In this document: in pieces, positions 38,496 through 45,942 of the stretch
Layout of the letters: each line of letters begins with the position of its first letter
Position numbering within the stretch: the stretch's first letter is position 1
Assembly: GCF_028066395.1 (NCBI RefSeq)
Contig: NZ_JALCBM010000012.1
Location: forward strand, 2,872-59,285
DNA: 56,414 nucleotides
Source: Ruegeria sp.
GTDB lineage: Bacteria; Pseudomonadota; Alphaproteobacteria; Rhodobacterales; Rhodobacteraceae
Direction of reading: 5' to 3'
Notes under the pieces: model-generated
What the model was told of the DNA's origin: nothing
Databases searched by the model: none
Seen by the model: the letters and a program-made list of their open reading frames with translations, nothing else
Program-made: the position numbers and the translations under genes

Positions 38496-39836
38496 TCAGC
38501 AATGCGCCAGCCAGTCGGTCCAGGCCGATTTGGCGCGGTCGGTATAGGCCTTGTACCGGTCCTTGCGGCCCCGGCGCCCGCCTTTGAGGCCATCAACCGG
38601 ACGGAACAGGCCAAAGTTCACGTTCATCGGCTGGAACGTTTTGGCCTCGGCACCGCCGGTGATGTGGTGGATCAGTGCCCCCATGGCGCTGTCCTGCGGC
38701 ACTTCGGGCAGGGCGCGGCCCAGCAAATCAGCCGCCGCCAGACGACCCGCCAGCAGCCCCATGGCGGCGCTTTCGACATAGCCCTCAACCCCGGTGATCT
38801 GCCCGGCAAAGCGGATATTGGGTCGCGATTTCAGCCGCATCTGCGCGTCCAGCAGGGTCGGAGAGTTGATGAACGTGTTGCGATGAATGCCGCCAAGCCG
38901 CGCGAAACTGGCATTCTCCAACCCCGGAATCATCCGGAAAACATCGGTTTGCGCGCCGTATTTCATCTTGGTCTGAAACCCCACGATGTTGAACAGCGTA
39001 CCCAGAGCATTATCCCGGCGCAGCTGTACCACCGCATGAGGTTTCACATCCGGCTGATGCGGATTGGTCAGTCCGACCGGCTTCATCGGCCCGTGGCGCA
39101 GCGTCTCGCGCCCGCGTTCGGCCATCACTTCGATCGGCAGGCAGCCGTCGAAATAACCAGCGGTTTCGCCTTCGTGGAACTCGGTCTTGTCGGCGGCCAG
39201 AAGGGCGTCGATGAACGCCTCGTATTGATCGCGGTCCATCGGGCAGTTCAGATAGGCGGTGCGTTCTTCCTCGGTCTCGCCCTTATCATAGCGCGACTGC
39301 ATCCAGGCCTGGCTCATATCGATGCTGTCGGCATAGACGATGGGGGCGATGGCGTCAAAAAAGGCAAGCGACTCGGCCCCGGTCTCGGCCCGGATCGCAG
39401 CGCCCAGATCGGGCGAGGTCAGAGGGCCGGTGGCAAAGATCCATTGACCGGTCTCGGGCAGGGTGGTGACCTCTTCCCCGGTGACCGAGACACGCGGATG
39501 CGCCCGCAGTTTCGCAGTGACACTTTCCGCAAAGGGGTCGCGGTCCACAGCCAGCGCGCCGCCTGCGGGCAGGCGATGGGCATCTGCGGTTGTCATGATC
39601 AATCCGTTGGCGGCACGCATCTCCCAATGCAGAAGCCCGACGGCGTTCTGTTCATCATCGTCCGAGCGGAAGGAGTTCGAGCACACCATTTCGGCCAGAT
39701 TGCCGGTCTGATGCGCAAAGGTGCCCACATTGGGCCGCATTTCGTGGATCACCACGTCAACGCCCATCTCTGCCGCCTGCCATGCGGCCTCGGACCCGGC
39801 CATGCCGCCGCCCACGATATGCAATCTGTCTGTCAT
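38496..39836 (-). CDS. trmFO: Methylenetetrahydrofolate-tRNA (m5U54) methyltransferase
   Basis: FAD- and folate-dependent enzyme forming m5U54 in the T-loop of tRNA. 446 residues: FAD-binding [20 protein letters not shown] at the N-terminus, [25 protein letters not shown] near residue 34, [20 protein letters not shown] containing the catalytic cysteine, and [30 protein letters not shown] 39836 is preferred to an extension reaching 39872. A 530-codon plus-strand frame across this gene is only its shadow. A weak candidate promoter (TTGATG, 18 bases, TATAGC) lies at 39891-39862 on the minus strand. Confidence 0.95.
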   Translation of the reverse strand: MTDRLHIVGGGMAGSEAAWQAAEMGVDVVIHEMRPNVGTFAHQTGNLAEMVCSNSFRSDDDEQNAVGLLHWEMRAANGLIMTTADAHRLPAGGALAVDRDPFAESVTAKLRAHPRVSVTGEEVTTLPETGQWIFATGPLTSPDLGAAIRAETGAESLAFFDAIAPIVYADSIDMSQAWMQSRYDKGETEEERTAYLNCPMDRDQYEAFIDALLAADKTEFHEGETAGYFDGCLPIEVMAERGRETLRHGPMKPVGLTNPHQPDVKPHAVVQLRRDNALGTLFNIVGFQTKMKYGAQTDVFRMIPGLENASFARLGGIHRNTFINSPTLLDAQMRLKSRPNIRFAGQITGVEGYVESAAMGLLAGRLAAADLLGRALPEVPQDSAMGALIHHITGGAEAKTFQPMNVNFGLFRPVDGLKGGRRGRKDRYKAYTDRAKSAWTDWLAHC

Positions 39837-39904
39837 AAGCAGCCACATAGGGCACAGCGCAGCTATACGCAACGCGCGTTTGAACCATCAATTGTCAGGG
39901 AAGT

Positions 39905-39986
39905 TTTTGGGGTCGCCGCTGCGGGAATGTCTACGCCGGTGAGAGAAACCAGCTTGGAGGGACCTTCCGCCCACGGCGACCCAAAA
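39905..39986. other. Unexplained long imperfect hairpin between echA-like gene and trmFO
   Basis: TTTTGGGGTCGCCG (39905-39918) pairs with CGGCGACCCAAAA (39974-39986) with one bulge; inside, GCGGGAA (39921-39927) pairs with TTCCGC (39965-39970), and GGT with ACC nearer the tip. Neither strand ends in a T run. A 48-codon minus-strand frame (39931-40077) crosses it but does not look like a normal protein. Possibly a small RNA, leader element or miniature repeat. The rest of the 251-bp gap shows nothing else but a weak trmFO promoter. Confidence 0.5.
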
Positions 39987-40087
39987 GCATATTCAGGCCA
40001 TGGCCTTGACCCAGCATTGCCACAGTGTCGCCCTTTTGGAAAGTACAAAAATGCGAACAATCAATAAATTTGTGCATAACAATCGCG

Positions 40088-40873
40088 TCATTGCCGCCAA
40101 TTTGGTGGTCTTTTTTCGATAAAAGCGGAAATCCCTTCTTCGGTGTCACGATGCAGCATATTCTGTGCCATTACCTCGGCGGTATAGGCATAGGCCTGAT
40201 CCAGCGGCATCTGAGCTTGCTGGTAAAACGCCTGTTTTCCGATTTTCACAGCGCTTCCCAGCTTGTCCGCCAACTTTTCGGCCAGCGCCATGGTTTCCTG
40301 TTCCAACTGGTCAACCGGGACGACGCGGTTGACCAAACCAAGCTCAGCCGCGCGTTCGGCCGAGATGAAATCGCCGGTGGTCAGCATCTCGAACGCGTGC
40401 TTGCGCGGGATGTTGCGGCTGAGCGCGACCATGGGGGTCGAGCAAAACAGGCCGATATTGACACCATTGACCCCGAACCGCGTGCCCTCGGCAGCGACGG
40501 CCAGATCGCAGGTGGCAACCAACTGGCAACCGGCGGCGGTAGCGATGCCGTGGGGGCGGGCGATAACGGGCTGGGGCAGGGACTGGATCGACATCATCAT
40601 CCGCGCACAACGATCGAACAGGTCCTGGAAATAGGCTTTGCCACCATCCTCGGCCTGACGGCCCTGAGTCATCTGCTTCAGGTCATGACCAGCACAGAAC
40701 GCCTTGCCCGCACCAGAAAGGATCACCACCCGGATCGAGCGGTCCTGTTCCAGCGCATCCAATTGGGCCTGCAGGGCGGCCAGCATCTCATCGCTCAGAG
40801 CGTTCAGCCGGTCCGGGGCGTTCAATGTCAGATGGGCGATGGCGCCCGTGTCGTTACGTTCCAGAATTGGCAT
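40088..40873 (-). CDS. Enoyl-CoA hydratase/isomerase family protein, ECHDC3-like
   Basis: 261-residue crotonase-fold protein. The oxyanion-hole segments FCAGHDLKQMTQG (near residue 60) and GIATAAGCQLVATCDLAVAA (near residue 110) are recognisable. The two catalytic glutamates of true enoyl-CoA hydratase are not at their usual places: the first region reads GCQL, and the second GVNIGLFCSTPMVALSR, a block I associate with the ECHDC3 branch. Activity is therefore uncertain. ATG 40873 is chosen for the GGGAGAG ahead of it. Divergent from the thioesterase gene across 57 bp. Confidence 0.85.
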   Translation of the reverse strand: MPILERNDTGAIAHLTLNAPDRLNALSDEMLAALQAQLDALEQDRSIRVVILSGAGKAFCAGHDLKQMTQGRQAEDGGKAYFQDLFDRCARMMMSIQSLPQPVIARPHGIATAAGCQLVATCDLAVAAEGTRFGVNGVNIGLFCSTPMVALSRNIPRKHAFEMLTTGDFISAERAAELGLVNRVVPVDQLEQETMALAEKLADKLGSAVKIGKQAFYQQAQMPLDQAYAYTAEVMAQNMLHRDTEEGISAFIEKRPPNWRQ

Positions 40874-40930
40874 CTTGCTCTCCCGCGCAGTCTTGGCCAA
40901 CTCTAGGGCGGCACGGGACGGAGGGGAAGC

Positions 40931-41374
40931 ATGTCATTGGCGCTGAACAAGGAAGAATTGACCGCCTATCTGGCGCAGGTCTTTCCGCAGGTTCACAAGG
41001 ATTTCGTGGTCGAGGATCTGACCGAAGACACGATCACCATGCGCCTTGTGGTCGCGAACCGGCATCTGCGCCCCGGCGGCACGGTTTCGGGGCCTTCGAT
41101 GTTCGGGCTGGCCGATGTCTGTGTCTATGCGATGGTGCTGGCGCGCAAGGGGCGGCAATCGCTGGCCGTGACCACCAGCAGTTCGATGGATTTCCTGCGC
41201 AAACCAGACGGGGCGACGGATATGATCGCGCAGTGCCGCCTGCTGAAGCTGGGGCGCAGTCTGGCAGTGGGGGATGTGCTGATTTATTCCGACGGGTCCG
41301 ACAAGCCCGTGGCGCGGGCCAGTATGACCTATTCGATCCCGCCCGCAGGCTCGGCTGCGGCAACTTTCGGATAA
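40931..41374 (+). CDS. PaaI-type hotdog thioesterase
   Basis: Acyl-CoA thioesterase fold, 147 residues. NRHLRPGGTVSGPSMFGLAD near residue 44 corresponds to the active-site helix, and LAVTTSSSMDFLRKPDGATD to the CoA-contacting strand. The ribosome site GGAGGGG precedes the ATG closely. Divergent from the ECHDC3-like gene, so the pair may share a promoter region and handle related acyl-CoAs (inference). Its TAA is followed at once by a hairpin serving the opposite strand. Confidence 0.85.
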   Translation: MSLALNKEELTAYLAQVFPQVHKDFVVEDLTEDTITMRLVVANRHLRPGGTVSGPSMFGLADVCVYAMVLARKGRQSLAVTTSSSMDFLRKPDGATDMIAQCRLLKLGRSLAVGDVLIYSDGSDKPVARASMTYSIPPAGSAAATFG

Positions 41375-41399
41375 AAAAGGCCGGGGACAAGCCCCGGCC
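41373..41399 (-). terminator. Terminator of the DUF1127 gene
   Basis: On the minus strand GGCCGGGG, a 5-base loop and CCCCGGCC (41399-41379), then TTTTTT (41378-41373). It begins 38 bp after the DUF1127 stop and overlaps the stop of the convergent thioesterase gene. Confidence 0.85.
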
Positions 41400-41436
41400 A
41401 GGAAGAGGTCCCGAAAAAATCGGGACTGGGGATAAC

Positions 41437-41664
41437 TCAGTGCATCCAGAAAAAACGGCTGACCTCTGACTCGGCTTGATACCGGGTCAGACCGACGTCG
41501 CGCAGCAGCCGGTCGTCCAGTCGCCCAAGATTGACGCGGCTGCGGCGGCGTTGTTCCCATTTTGTGACCACGACCGCAAACCGCACCGCCAGCGCGGCGA
41601 TCAGCGGCAGCCGGGGACTGTCGTTCAGCAGCATAAGGGCGGGGTTGTGCATTGTGCGTGTCAT
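41437..41664 (-). CDS. DUF1127 domain protein (75 aa)
   Basis: Small basic protein with the C-terminal DUF1127 motif RRRSRVNLGRLDDRLLRDVG followed by LTRYQAESEVSRFFW. Some DUF1127 proteins in Rhodobacter bind small RNAs; here a nucleic-acid role is only suggested by the Arg-rich stretch. The N-terminal half is hydrophobic (LPLIAALAVRFAVVV), so membrane attachment is possible. ATG 41664 has AAGGA upstream. Single gene divergent from a MocR regulator; the gap has several inverted repeats, and a TATACT -10-like box at 41704-41699 on the minus strand. Confidence 0.88.
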   Translation of the reverse strand: MTRTMHNPALMLLNDSPRLPLIAALAVRFAVVVTKWEQRRRSRVNLGRLDDRLLRDVGLTRYQAESEVSRFFWMH

Positions 41665-41681
41665 CTGGGGTATCCTTTCAA

Positions 41682-41776
41682 AATTGTATTGACACAAAGT
41701 ATAAATGCTCGGTACATGTGTTTAGTACATTCAGGATTGTGTCAAAAGCAAAGGAAGAATTGTAATGGATACAATT
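41682..41776. promoter_or_regulatory. Operator-rich gap between DUF1127 and MocR genes
   Basis: TTGACACAA (41689-41697) and TTGTGTCAA (41737-41745) form an inverted pair 48 bp apart. GTACAT is directly repeated (41712, 41725). AATTGTA occurs at 41682 and at 41758, the latter paired with TACAATT at 41770-41776 around the MocR start codon. Repeats of this kind are usual for MocR autoregulation. Confidence 0.55.
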
Positions 41777-43168
41777 TGGCCAGAGTCCTTGCCGAAATCC
41801 AAAGGTCCGAAATACACTCTGGTCGCAGACACGATCCGAAAAGCTATAGAAAACAAAACGCTGGAGGTTGGGGGCAAGCTGCCTCCGGTGCGCGAGCTTG
41901 CTTATAGATTGCAGATCACACCCGGAACCGTGGCGCGGGCCTATACGATCCTGACCGATGAGGGATTGTTACAAGCCGAGGTCGGGCGTGGTACATTCGT
42001 GGCGCCTCCGAAATCGCCGATCCTGGATGATGTCTGGTCGCGGCAATTGCATCTGGCCGAGGCGCGCGATGACAACCATGTCAGCCTGTTCAGCCCCCGG
42101 CTGCCCGATATGGGGCAGGTGAGGTTGATCCGGGAATGCCTTGAGAAGGTCGCGAAATGCGACCCGTGGCTGTTGATGAACTATCCCACGCGCGATGCGT
42201 ATAGGCCAATGCGGCAGGCGGTGGTGGACTGGTTGTCCGACCTGCCGCTGGGGCCAATCACTCAGGACGATATCGTGCTGACCCATGGCGGCCAGAACGG
42301 GCTGTGCCTGGTGTTTCAGACCATCCTGCAAGGCCCCAAACCGGTGGTTCTGGTCGAAGACCTGTCCTATGCCGGGTTCCGCCGCGCCGGAGAGTTGATG
42401 CGGGCCGAGGTAATCGGCATCAAGATGGACAAATGGGGCGTCGACCCCAGCGCGTTGGAACATATCCTGCGCCAGACCTCGGCGCAGGCGATCTGTGTCT
42501 CGCCCGAGGTGCAGAACCCGACCGGCCTGCATACCCCGCTGGAACGGCGGAAAGAGATCGTCGCCCTTGCCCGGAAATACGATCTGCAGATCATCGAGGA
42601 TGATTGTTATCGCATGGGCGACGCCCGCGCGCCCAGCTATCGGGCGCTTGCGCCCGAGCGGGGGTGGCATGTGTCCTCGATCTCGAAAATCCTGACGCCT
42701 GCGTTACGGGTGGGGTTTGCGATTGCCCCCAGGGATCGCAGCGTCGATCTGCGCCGGTCCGCTGAATACGGTTATTTCGGTCTGGCCCAGCCATTGGCTG
42801 AACTGACACGGCTGCTGCTGTCTGATCCACGCACGCAACAGATCATCCGCGATGTGCGCAAGCGGATGGGGGAGTATGTTCGGGTCACCGTGAACGCCTT
42901 GGGCGGGTTCGATCTGAACTGGGCGCCGGACGTGCCCTTTGTCTGGCTCAGCCTACCGTCAGGCTGGCGCGCCGCCGCCTTCAGCCGCGCGGCCGAGCGG
43001 GAGGGGATACAGCTGCGGTCAGCCGATGAATTCGCCCTGCGCGACGGGCGCGCGCCCAACGCGGTGCGCATCGCCATGAACGGGCATGTGACATTGGAGC
43101 AGTTCGAAGACGCGATGCTGCGGCTGCGCGCGCTGCTGGACAATCCGCCGGAACAGATCAGCGTCTGA
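41765..43168 (+). CDS. MocR-type GntR regulator with aminotransferase domain
   Basis: 467 residues. N-terminal GntR winged helix (LPPVRELAYRLQITPGTVAR near residue 40), then a class I aminotransferase fold: NPTGLHTPLERR (PLP-phosphate and substrate region), IIEDDCYRMG with the ring-binding Asp, and the PLP lysine in VSSISKILTPALRVGF (near residue 308). Regulators of this type sense PLP or amine substrates. The target is unknown; the divergent DUF1127 gene and autoregulation are the first candidates. Ribosome site AAGGAAG upstream. Its 3' end lies 2 bp from the convergent NTF2-like gene. Confidence 0.92.
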   Translation: MDTIWPESLPKSKGPKYTLVADTIRKAIENKTLEVGGKLPPVRELAYRLQITPGTVARAYTILTDEGLLQAEVGRGTFVAPPKSPILDDVWSRQLHLAEARDDNHVSLFSPRLPDMGQVRLIRECLEKVAKCDPWLLMNYPTRDAYRPMRQAVVDWLSDLPLGPITQDDIVLTHGGQNGLCLVFQTILQGPKPVVLVEDLSYAGFRRAGELMRAEVIGIKMDKWGVDPSALEHILRQTSAQAICVSPEVQNPTGLHTPLERRKEIVALARKYDLQIIEDDCYRMGDARAPSYRALAPERGWHVSSISKILTPALRVGFAIAPRDRSVDLRRSAEYGYFGLAQPLAELTRLLLSDPRTQQIIRDVRKRMGEYVRVTVNALGGFDLNWAPDVPFVWLSLPSGWRAAAFSRAAEREGIQLRSADEFALRDGRAPNAVRIAMNGHVTLEQFEDAMLRLRALLDNPPEQISV

Positions 43169-43170
43169 CC

Positions 43171-43536
43171 TTAGCCCAGCGGGACAGGGTCACCAAAGAA
43201 TCCGGCCAGATGGACAATTTGCCCGTCCGCATTCAGGTGAACAAAGTCATGCCCCGCGACAAAGATGCCTCCATCCGGACCGATCATGTGCCAGGTGAAA
43301 TGCACCACATCATGATGCTGGGTCGGCGTGCTGGTCAGCTCGACCCGGCCAGTTGAGCCGTTCAGGATGTCTCCGATATGGTCGCACAGCGCCGACCGCC
43401 CGCTGACATCCGCCGTCGGGTCGACATAGCGGCCATTTTCGGCGAAGCACCGCGTCAACAGGTCCAGCCTTTTGCCCGGATCGGTTTCCTGCCACGCGGC
43501 GCCATAATCGGCGATGGTTTGCTGCCAGTCCTGCAT
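43171..43536 (-). CDS. NTF2-like (SnoaL) protein (121 aa)
   Basis: Single NTF2-fold domain of normal length: YGAAWQETDPGKRLDLLTRC at the start, FAENGRYVDPTADVSGRSAL with an Asp typical of the cavity, and closing strands HHDVVHFTWHMIGPDGG and FVAGHDFVHLNADGQIVHLA. No catalytic identity can be read. Convergent with the MocR-type gene. Not obviously related to the other NTF2-like protein in this window beyond the fold. Confidence 0.8.
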   Translation of the reverse strand: MQDWQQTIADYGAAWQETDPGKRLDLLTRCFAENGRYVDPTADVSGRSALCDHIGDILNGSTGRVELTSTPTQHHDVVHFTWHMIGPDGGIFVAGHDFVHLNADGQIVHLAGFFGDPVPLG

Positions 43537-43671
43537 GGGGACGCTCCTTGTTCAGATCGGGGGTCACGACAAGTATAGCCTATGGCGGCAAAATAGGGTC
43601 AAAACATGGGGTAAAATAATACCTATTTTATAACATATTGATATTGATATTAAAATTACCGATAGCAGATA

Positions 43672-43700
43672 TTGACGCGCAATTCGCTTGCCTCTAGATA
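43672..43700 (+). promoter_or_regulatory. Promoter of rplM-rpsI
   Basis: -35 TTGACG (43672-43677), 17-base spacer, -10 TAGATA (43695-43700). Just upstream, 43610-43665 is very AT-rich with repeated GATATT, resembling an UP element. The predicted leader holds a hairpin (CCGCTCC at 43720-43726 with GGGGCGG at 43730-43736) followed by TCTTTC, possibly an attenuator or L13 autoregulatory site. Confidence 0.75.
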
Positions 43701-43765
43701 CCCATCCATCGAATTCGGGCCGCTCCGCTGGGGCGGTCTTTCACATCAAACAGGACTATCCTGCC

Positions 43766-44224
43766 ATGAAAACCTTTTCTGCAACACCTGCAGACATCGA
43801 CAAGAAATGGATCCTGATCGACGCCGAGGGCGTTGTTCTGGGTCGTCTTGCCTCGATCGTCGCCATGCGCCTGCGTGGCAAGCACAAAGCGTCGTTCACC
43901 CCGAACATGGACATGGGCGACAATGTCATCGTGATCAACGCTGACAAAATCCAAATGACCGGCAAGAAGCGCGAAGAGAACTTCTACTGGCACACTGGCC
44001 ACCCGGGCGGCATCAAGTCGCGCACCAAGCAGCAGATCCTCGAAGGTAAATACCCCGAGCGCGTCGTGACCCAGGCGGTCAAGCGCATGCTGCCGGGCAA
44101 CCGTCTGGCGCGTCAGCAGATGACCAACCTGCGCGTCTACGCCGGTGCCGAGCATCCCCACGAGGCGCAAGCGCCCGAAGTTCTGGACGTCAAGTCCATG
44201 AACAAGAAAAACACCCGGAGCTAA
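43766..44224 (+). CDS. rplM: 50S ribosomal protein L13
   Basis: Early-assembling 50S protein. 152 residues: [21 protein letters not shown] at the N-terminus, [20 protein letters not shown], and [20 protein letters not shown], with the C-terminal [23 protein letters not shown] 43766 follows AGGACTATCCTGCC; an in-frame ATG further up would place protein over the promoter. Cotranscribed with rpsI, 6 bp downstream. Confidence 0.97.
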   Translation: MKTFSATPADIDKKWILIDAEGVVLGRLASIVAMRLRGKHKASFTPNMDMGDNVIVINADKIQMTGKKREENFYWHTGHPGGIKSRTKQQILEGKYPERVVTQAVKRMLPGNRLARQQMTNLRVYAGAEHPHEAQAPEVLDVKSMNKKNTRS

Positions 44225-44230
44225 TGACCG

Positions 44231-44716
44231 ATGGCTGATCAGATCAATACTCTCGAAGAGCTGAGCGCCGTCGCAGGCGTTGAAACCGTGACCGAAGAAG
44301 TCATCGTGCGCGAACCCGTGCGTGACGAACTGGGTCGCTCCTATGCCACCGGCAAGCGTAAAGACGCTGTTGCCCGCGTCTGGATCAAGCCGGGTTCCGG
44401 CAAGGTCACCGTGAACGGCAAGGATCAGGACAAGTACTTCGCTCGTCCGGTTCTGCAGCTGATCCTGCGCCAGCCGTTCCAGGTTGCTGGTGTGGAAGGT
44501 GAGTTCGACGTTGTTGCAACCGTCAAGGGCGGTGGCCTGACCGGTCAGGCCGGTGCGGTCAAGCACGGCATCTCGAAAGCGCTGCAACTGTACGATCCCA
44601 GCCTGCGTGGCGCCCTGAAAGCCGCCGGCTTCCTGACCCGCGACAGCCGCGTTGTGGAACGTAAGAAATACGGTAAGCGCAAAGCGCGTCGTTCGTTCCA
44701 GTTCTCGAAGCGTTAA
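44231..44716 (+). CDS. rpsI: 30S ribosomal protein S9
   Basis: 30S protein whose C-terminal Lys-Arg tail reaches the P site. 161 residues: the conserved core starts at [20 protein letters not shown] (near residue 39), and the tail ends RRSFQFSKR. The first 38 residues (acidic, [19 protein letters not shown]) are an extension seen in alphaproteobacterial S9. Followed by a strong terminator. Confidence 0.97.
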   Translation: MADQINTLEELSAVAGVETVTEEVIVREPVRDELGRSYATGKRKDAVARVWIKPGSGKVTVNGKDQDKYFARPVLQLILRQPFQVAGVEGEFDVVATVKGGGLTGQAGAVKHGISKALQLYDPSLRGALKAAGFLTRDSRVVERKKYGKRKARRSFQFSKR

Positions 44717-44740
44717 TTCGCTGCGGACTACGAAATTTCA

Positions 44741-44768
44741 AAGGGCTCGCGTATGCGAGCCCTTTTTT
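44741..44768 (+). terminator. Terminator of rplM-rpsI
   Basis: Perfect 10-bp stem AAGGGCTCGC/GCGAGCCCTT with loop GTAT, then T run to 44768. It also lies 20 bp beyond the end of the convergent transporter operon and may stop it weakly. Confidence 0.9.
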
Positions 44769-44787
44769 CTTGCGCTGGTGGCTGGGT

Positions 44788-45942
44788 TTATTCTTCGTAA
44801 ACCAGTTTCCACGCACCGTTTTCCACAACGTTCACATAGATGCTGTCCGCGCCCTGATGGTCGTCAGGACCAAAGGTCATGTGGTTGCCGACCAGATCAT
44901 CCTGATAATCCAGCGTCTCCATCGCGGCGATGAAGCTTTCATGGGTCAGATCGGGGCCTGCGGCCTCCAGCGCCTTGACCATCATCTCGGCCGCCGAATA
45001 GCCCAGCATGGCAAAGCCAACCGGGTCCTCGCCCGTGGCCTCTTTGTATTCCGCGATAAAGGCCGCCGGGGCGGGATCATCGGCACGCGCCCAGAGGTCC
45101 TGCCACGAGGCGGCGGCATAGAACCCGTCCGTCACGCCGCCCGGCACCTGCGCCACAACGGTCAGGAAACTGGCCGAGGTGCCGAGGAATTTCATATCCT
45201 CCAGCCCCATCTTCTTGGCCGTGCCCACAACGGTGATCGCCTGACGTACCCCCAGCGCCATGGTCACGATATCGCAGCCTTCGTCCTTGAGCTTGCTCAG
45301 CGAGCCCACGAAATCGGTCTCATCCGGTTTATGGGTGGTTTCCGCGACGAATGTGATCCCGGCCTCTTCGGCACCGGCATGGCTGCCTTCCAGAATCTCT
45401 TCACCGAAATCGGTGGGCAGGTACATGGTGCAGACGGATTGCGAGCCAAACTCACCGGCCAGATACTTCACCCCCACGCGCGCCTGATCGTAATAGGTCG
45501 AGAACGAGGTGAACTTGTTATCCATCGGCTCCTGCAGCATTTGCCGCGCGGCGGTCAGGGGGGCGACGTTGGGAATGCCCTTGGGGTCTAGCAGTTTGAA
45601 TCCCGCCATGTTCATCGGCGTGCCCAGCGATTGCAGCATGGCAAACACCTTGTCGCGGTTCAGCAGCTTGTTATAGCCCTGCATCGCGCGCGGCATCTGA
45701 TAGCCGTTATCCTCGACCACATAGCGGATCGTGCGCCCATGGACGCCCCCGTTTGCGTTGACCCGGTCGAACACCACATTGGCGCCCTTGGTGGCCGGAA
45801 CGCCCACGGCGGCAAAAATCCCGCTCAGGTCATTGACCGAGCCGATGACGATTTCATCGTCGCTCACGCCCTGAGTTTCGGCCCAGCCCATGGATGCCGT
45901 GGCTGCGAACGCGGCGGCAACACCGCTGATCAGTTTTCTCAT
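44788..45942 (-). CDS. Branched-chain amino acid type ABC transporter, substrate-binding protein
   Basis: Periplasmic ligand catcher, 384 residues. Signal peptide with cleavage near GWA|ET at residue 21; then the type I binding fold: IVIGSVNDLSGIFAAVGVPA, VFDRVNANGGVHGRTIRYVV, and a C-terminal AAEMMVKALEAAGPDLTHES. Resembles LivK-like proteins that often bind aromatic or other carboxylates. Last gene of the operon; its start overlaps the acyl-CoA synthetase stop by 4 bp, so it depends on read-through and coupling. Confidence 0.9.
   Translation of the reverse strand: MRKLISGVAAAFAATASMGWAETQGVSDDEIVIGSVNDLSGIFAAVGVPATKGANVVFDRVNANGGVHGRTIRYVVEDNGYQMPRAMQGYNKLLNRDKVFAMLQSLGTPMNMAGFKLLDPKGIPNVAPLTAARQMLQEPMDNKFTSFSTYYDQARVGVKYLAGEFGSQSVCTMYLPTDFGEEILEGSHAGAEEAGITFVAETTHKPDETDFVGSLSKLKDEGCDIVTMALGVRQAITVVGTAKKMGLEDMKFLGTSASFLTVVAQVPGGVTDGFYAAASWQDLWARADDPAPAAFIAEYKEATGEDPVGFAMLGYSAAEMMVKALEAAGPDLTHESFIAAMETLDYQDDLVGNHMTFGPDDHQGADSIYVNVVENGAWKLVYEE

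Noticed and set aside
39905-39986. Idea that the hairpin is 4.5S (SRP) RNA or 6S RNA
   Set aside because: The SRP core motif around the GGAAGCAG tetraloop region is absent, and the open central bubble of 6S is not seen; no family name was assigned.
38475-40067. 530-codon plus-strand open frame
   Set aside because: Antisense shadow of trmFO and its upstream gap; the product is rich in His, Gln and Arg with no domain, typical of high-GC antisense frames.
39931-40077. 48-codon minus-strand frame as a small protein
   Set aside because: It runs through the long hairpin, has no ribosome site I can see and no recognisable protein pattern; the RNA or DNA structure explains the sequence better.
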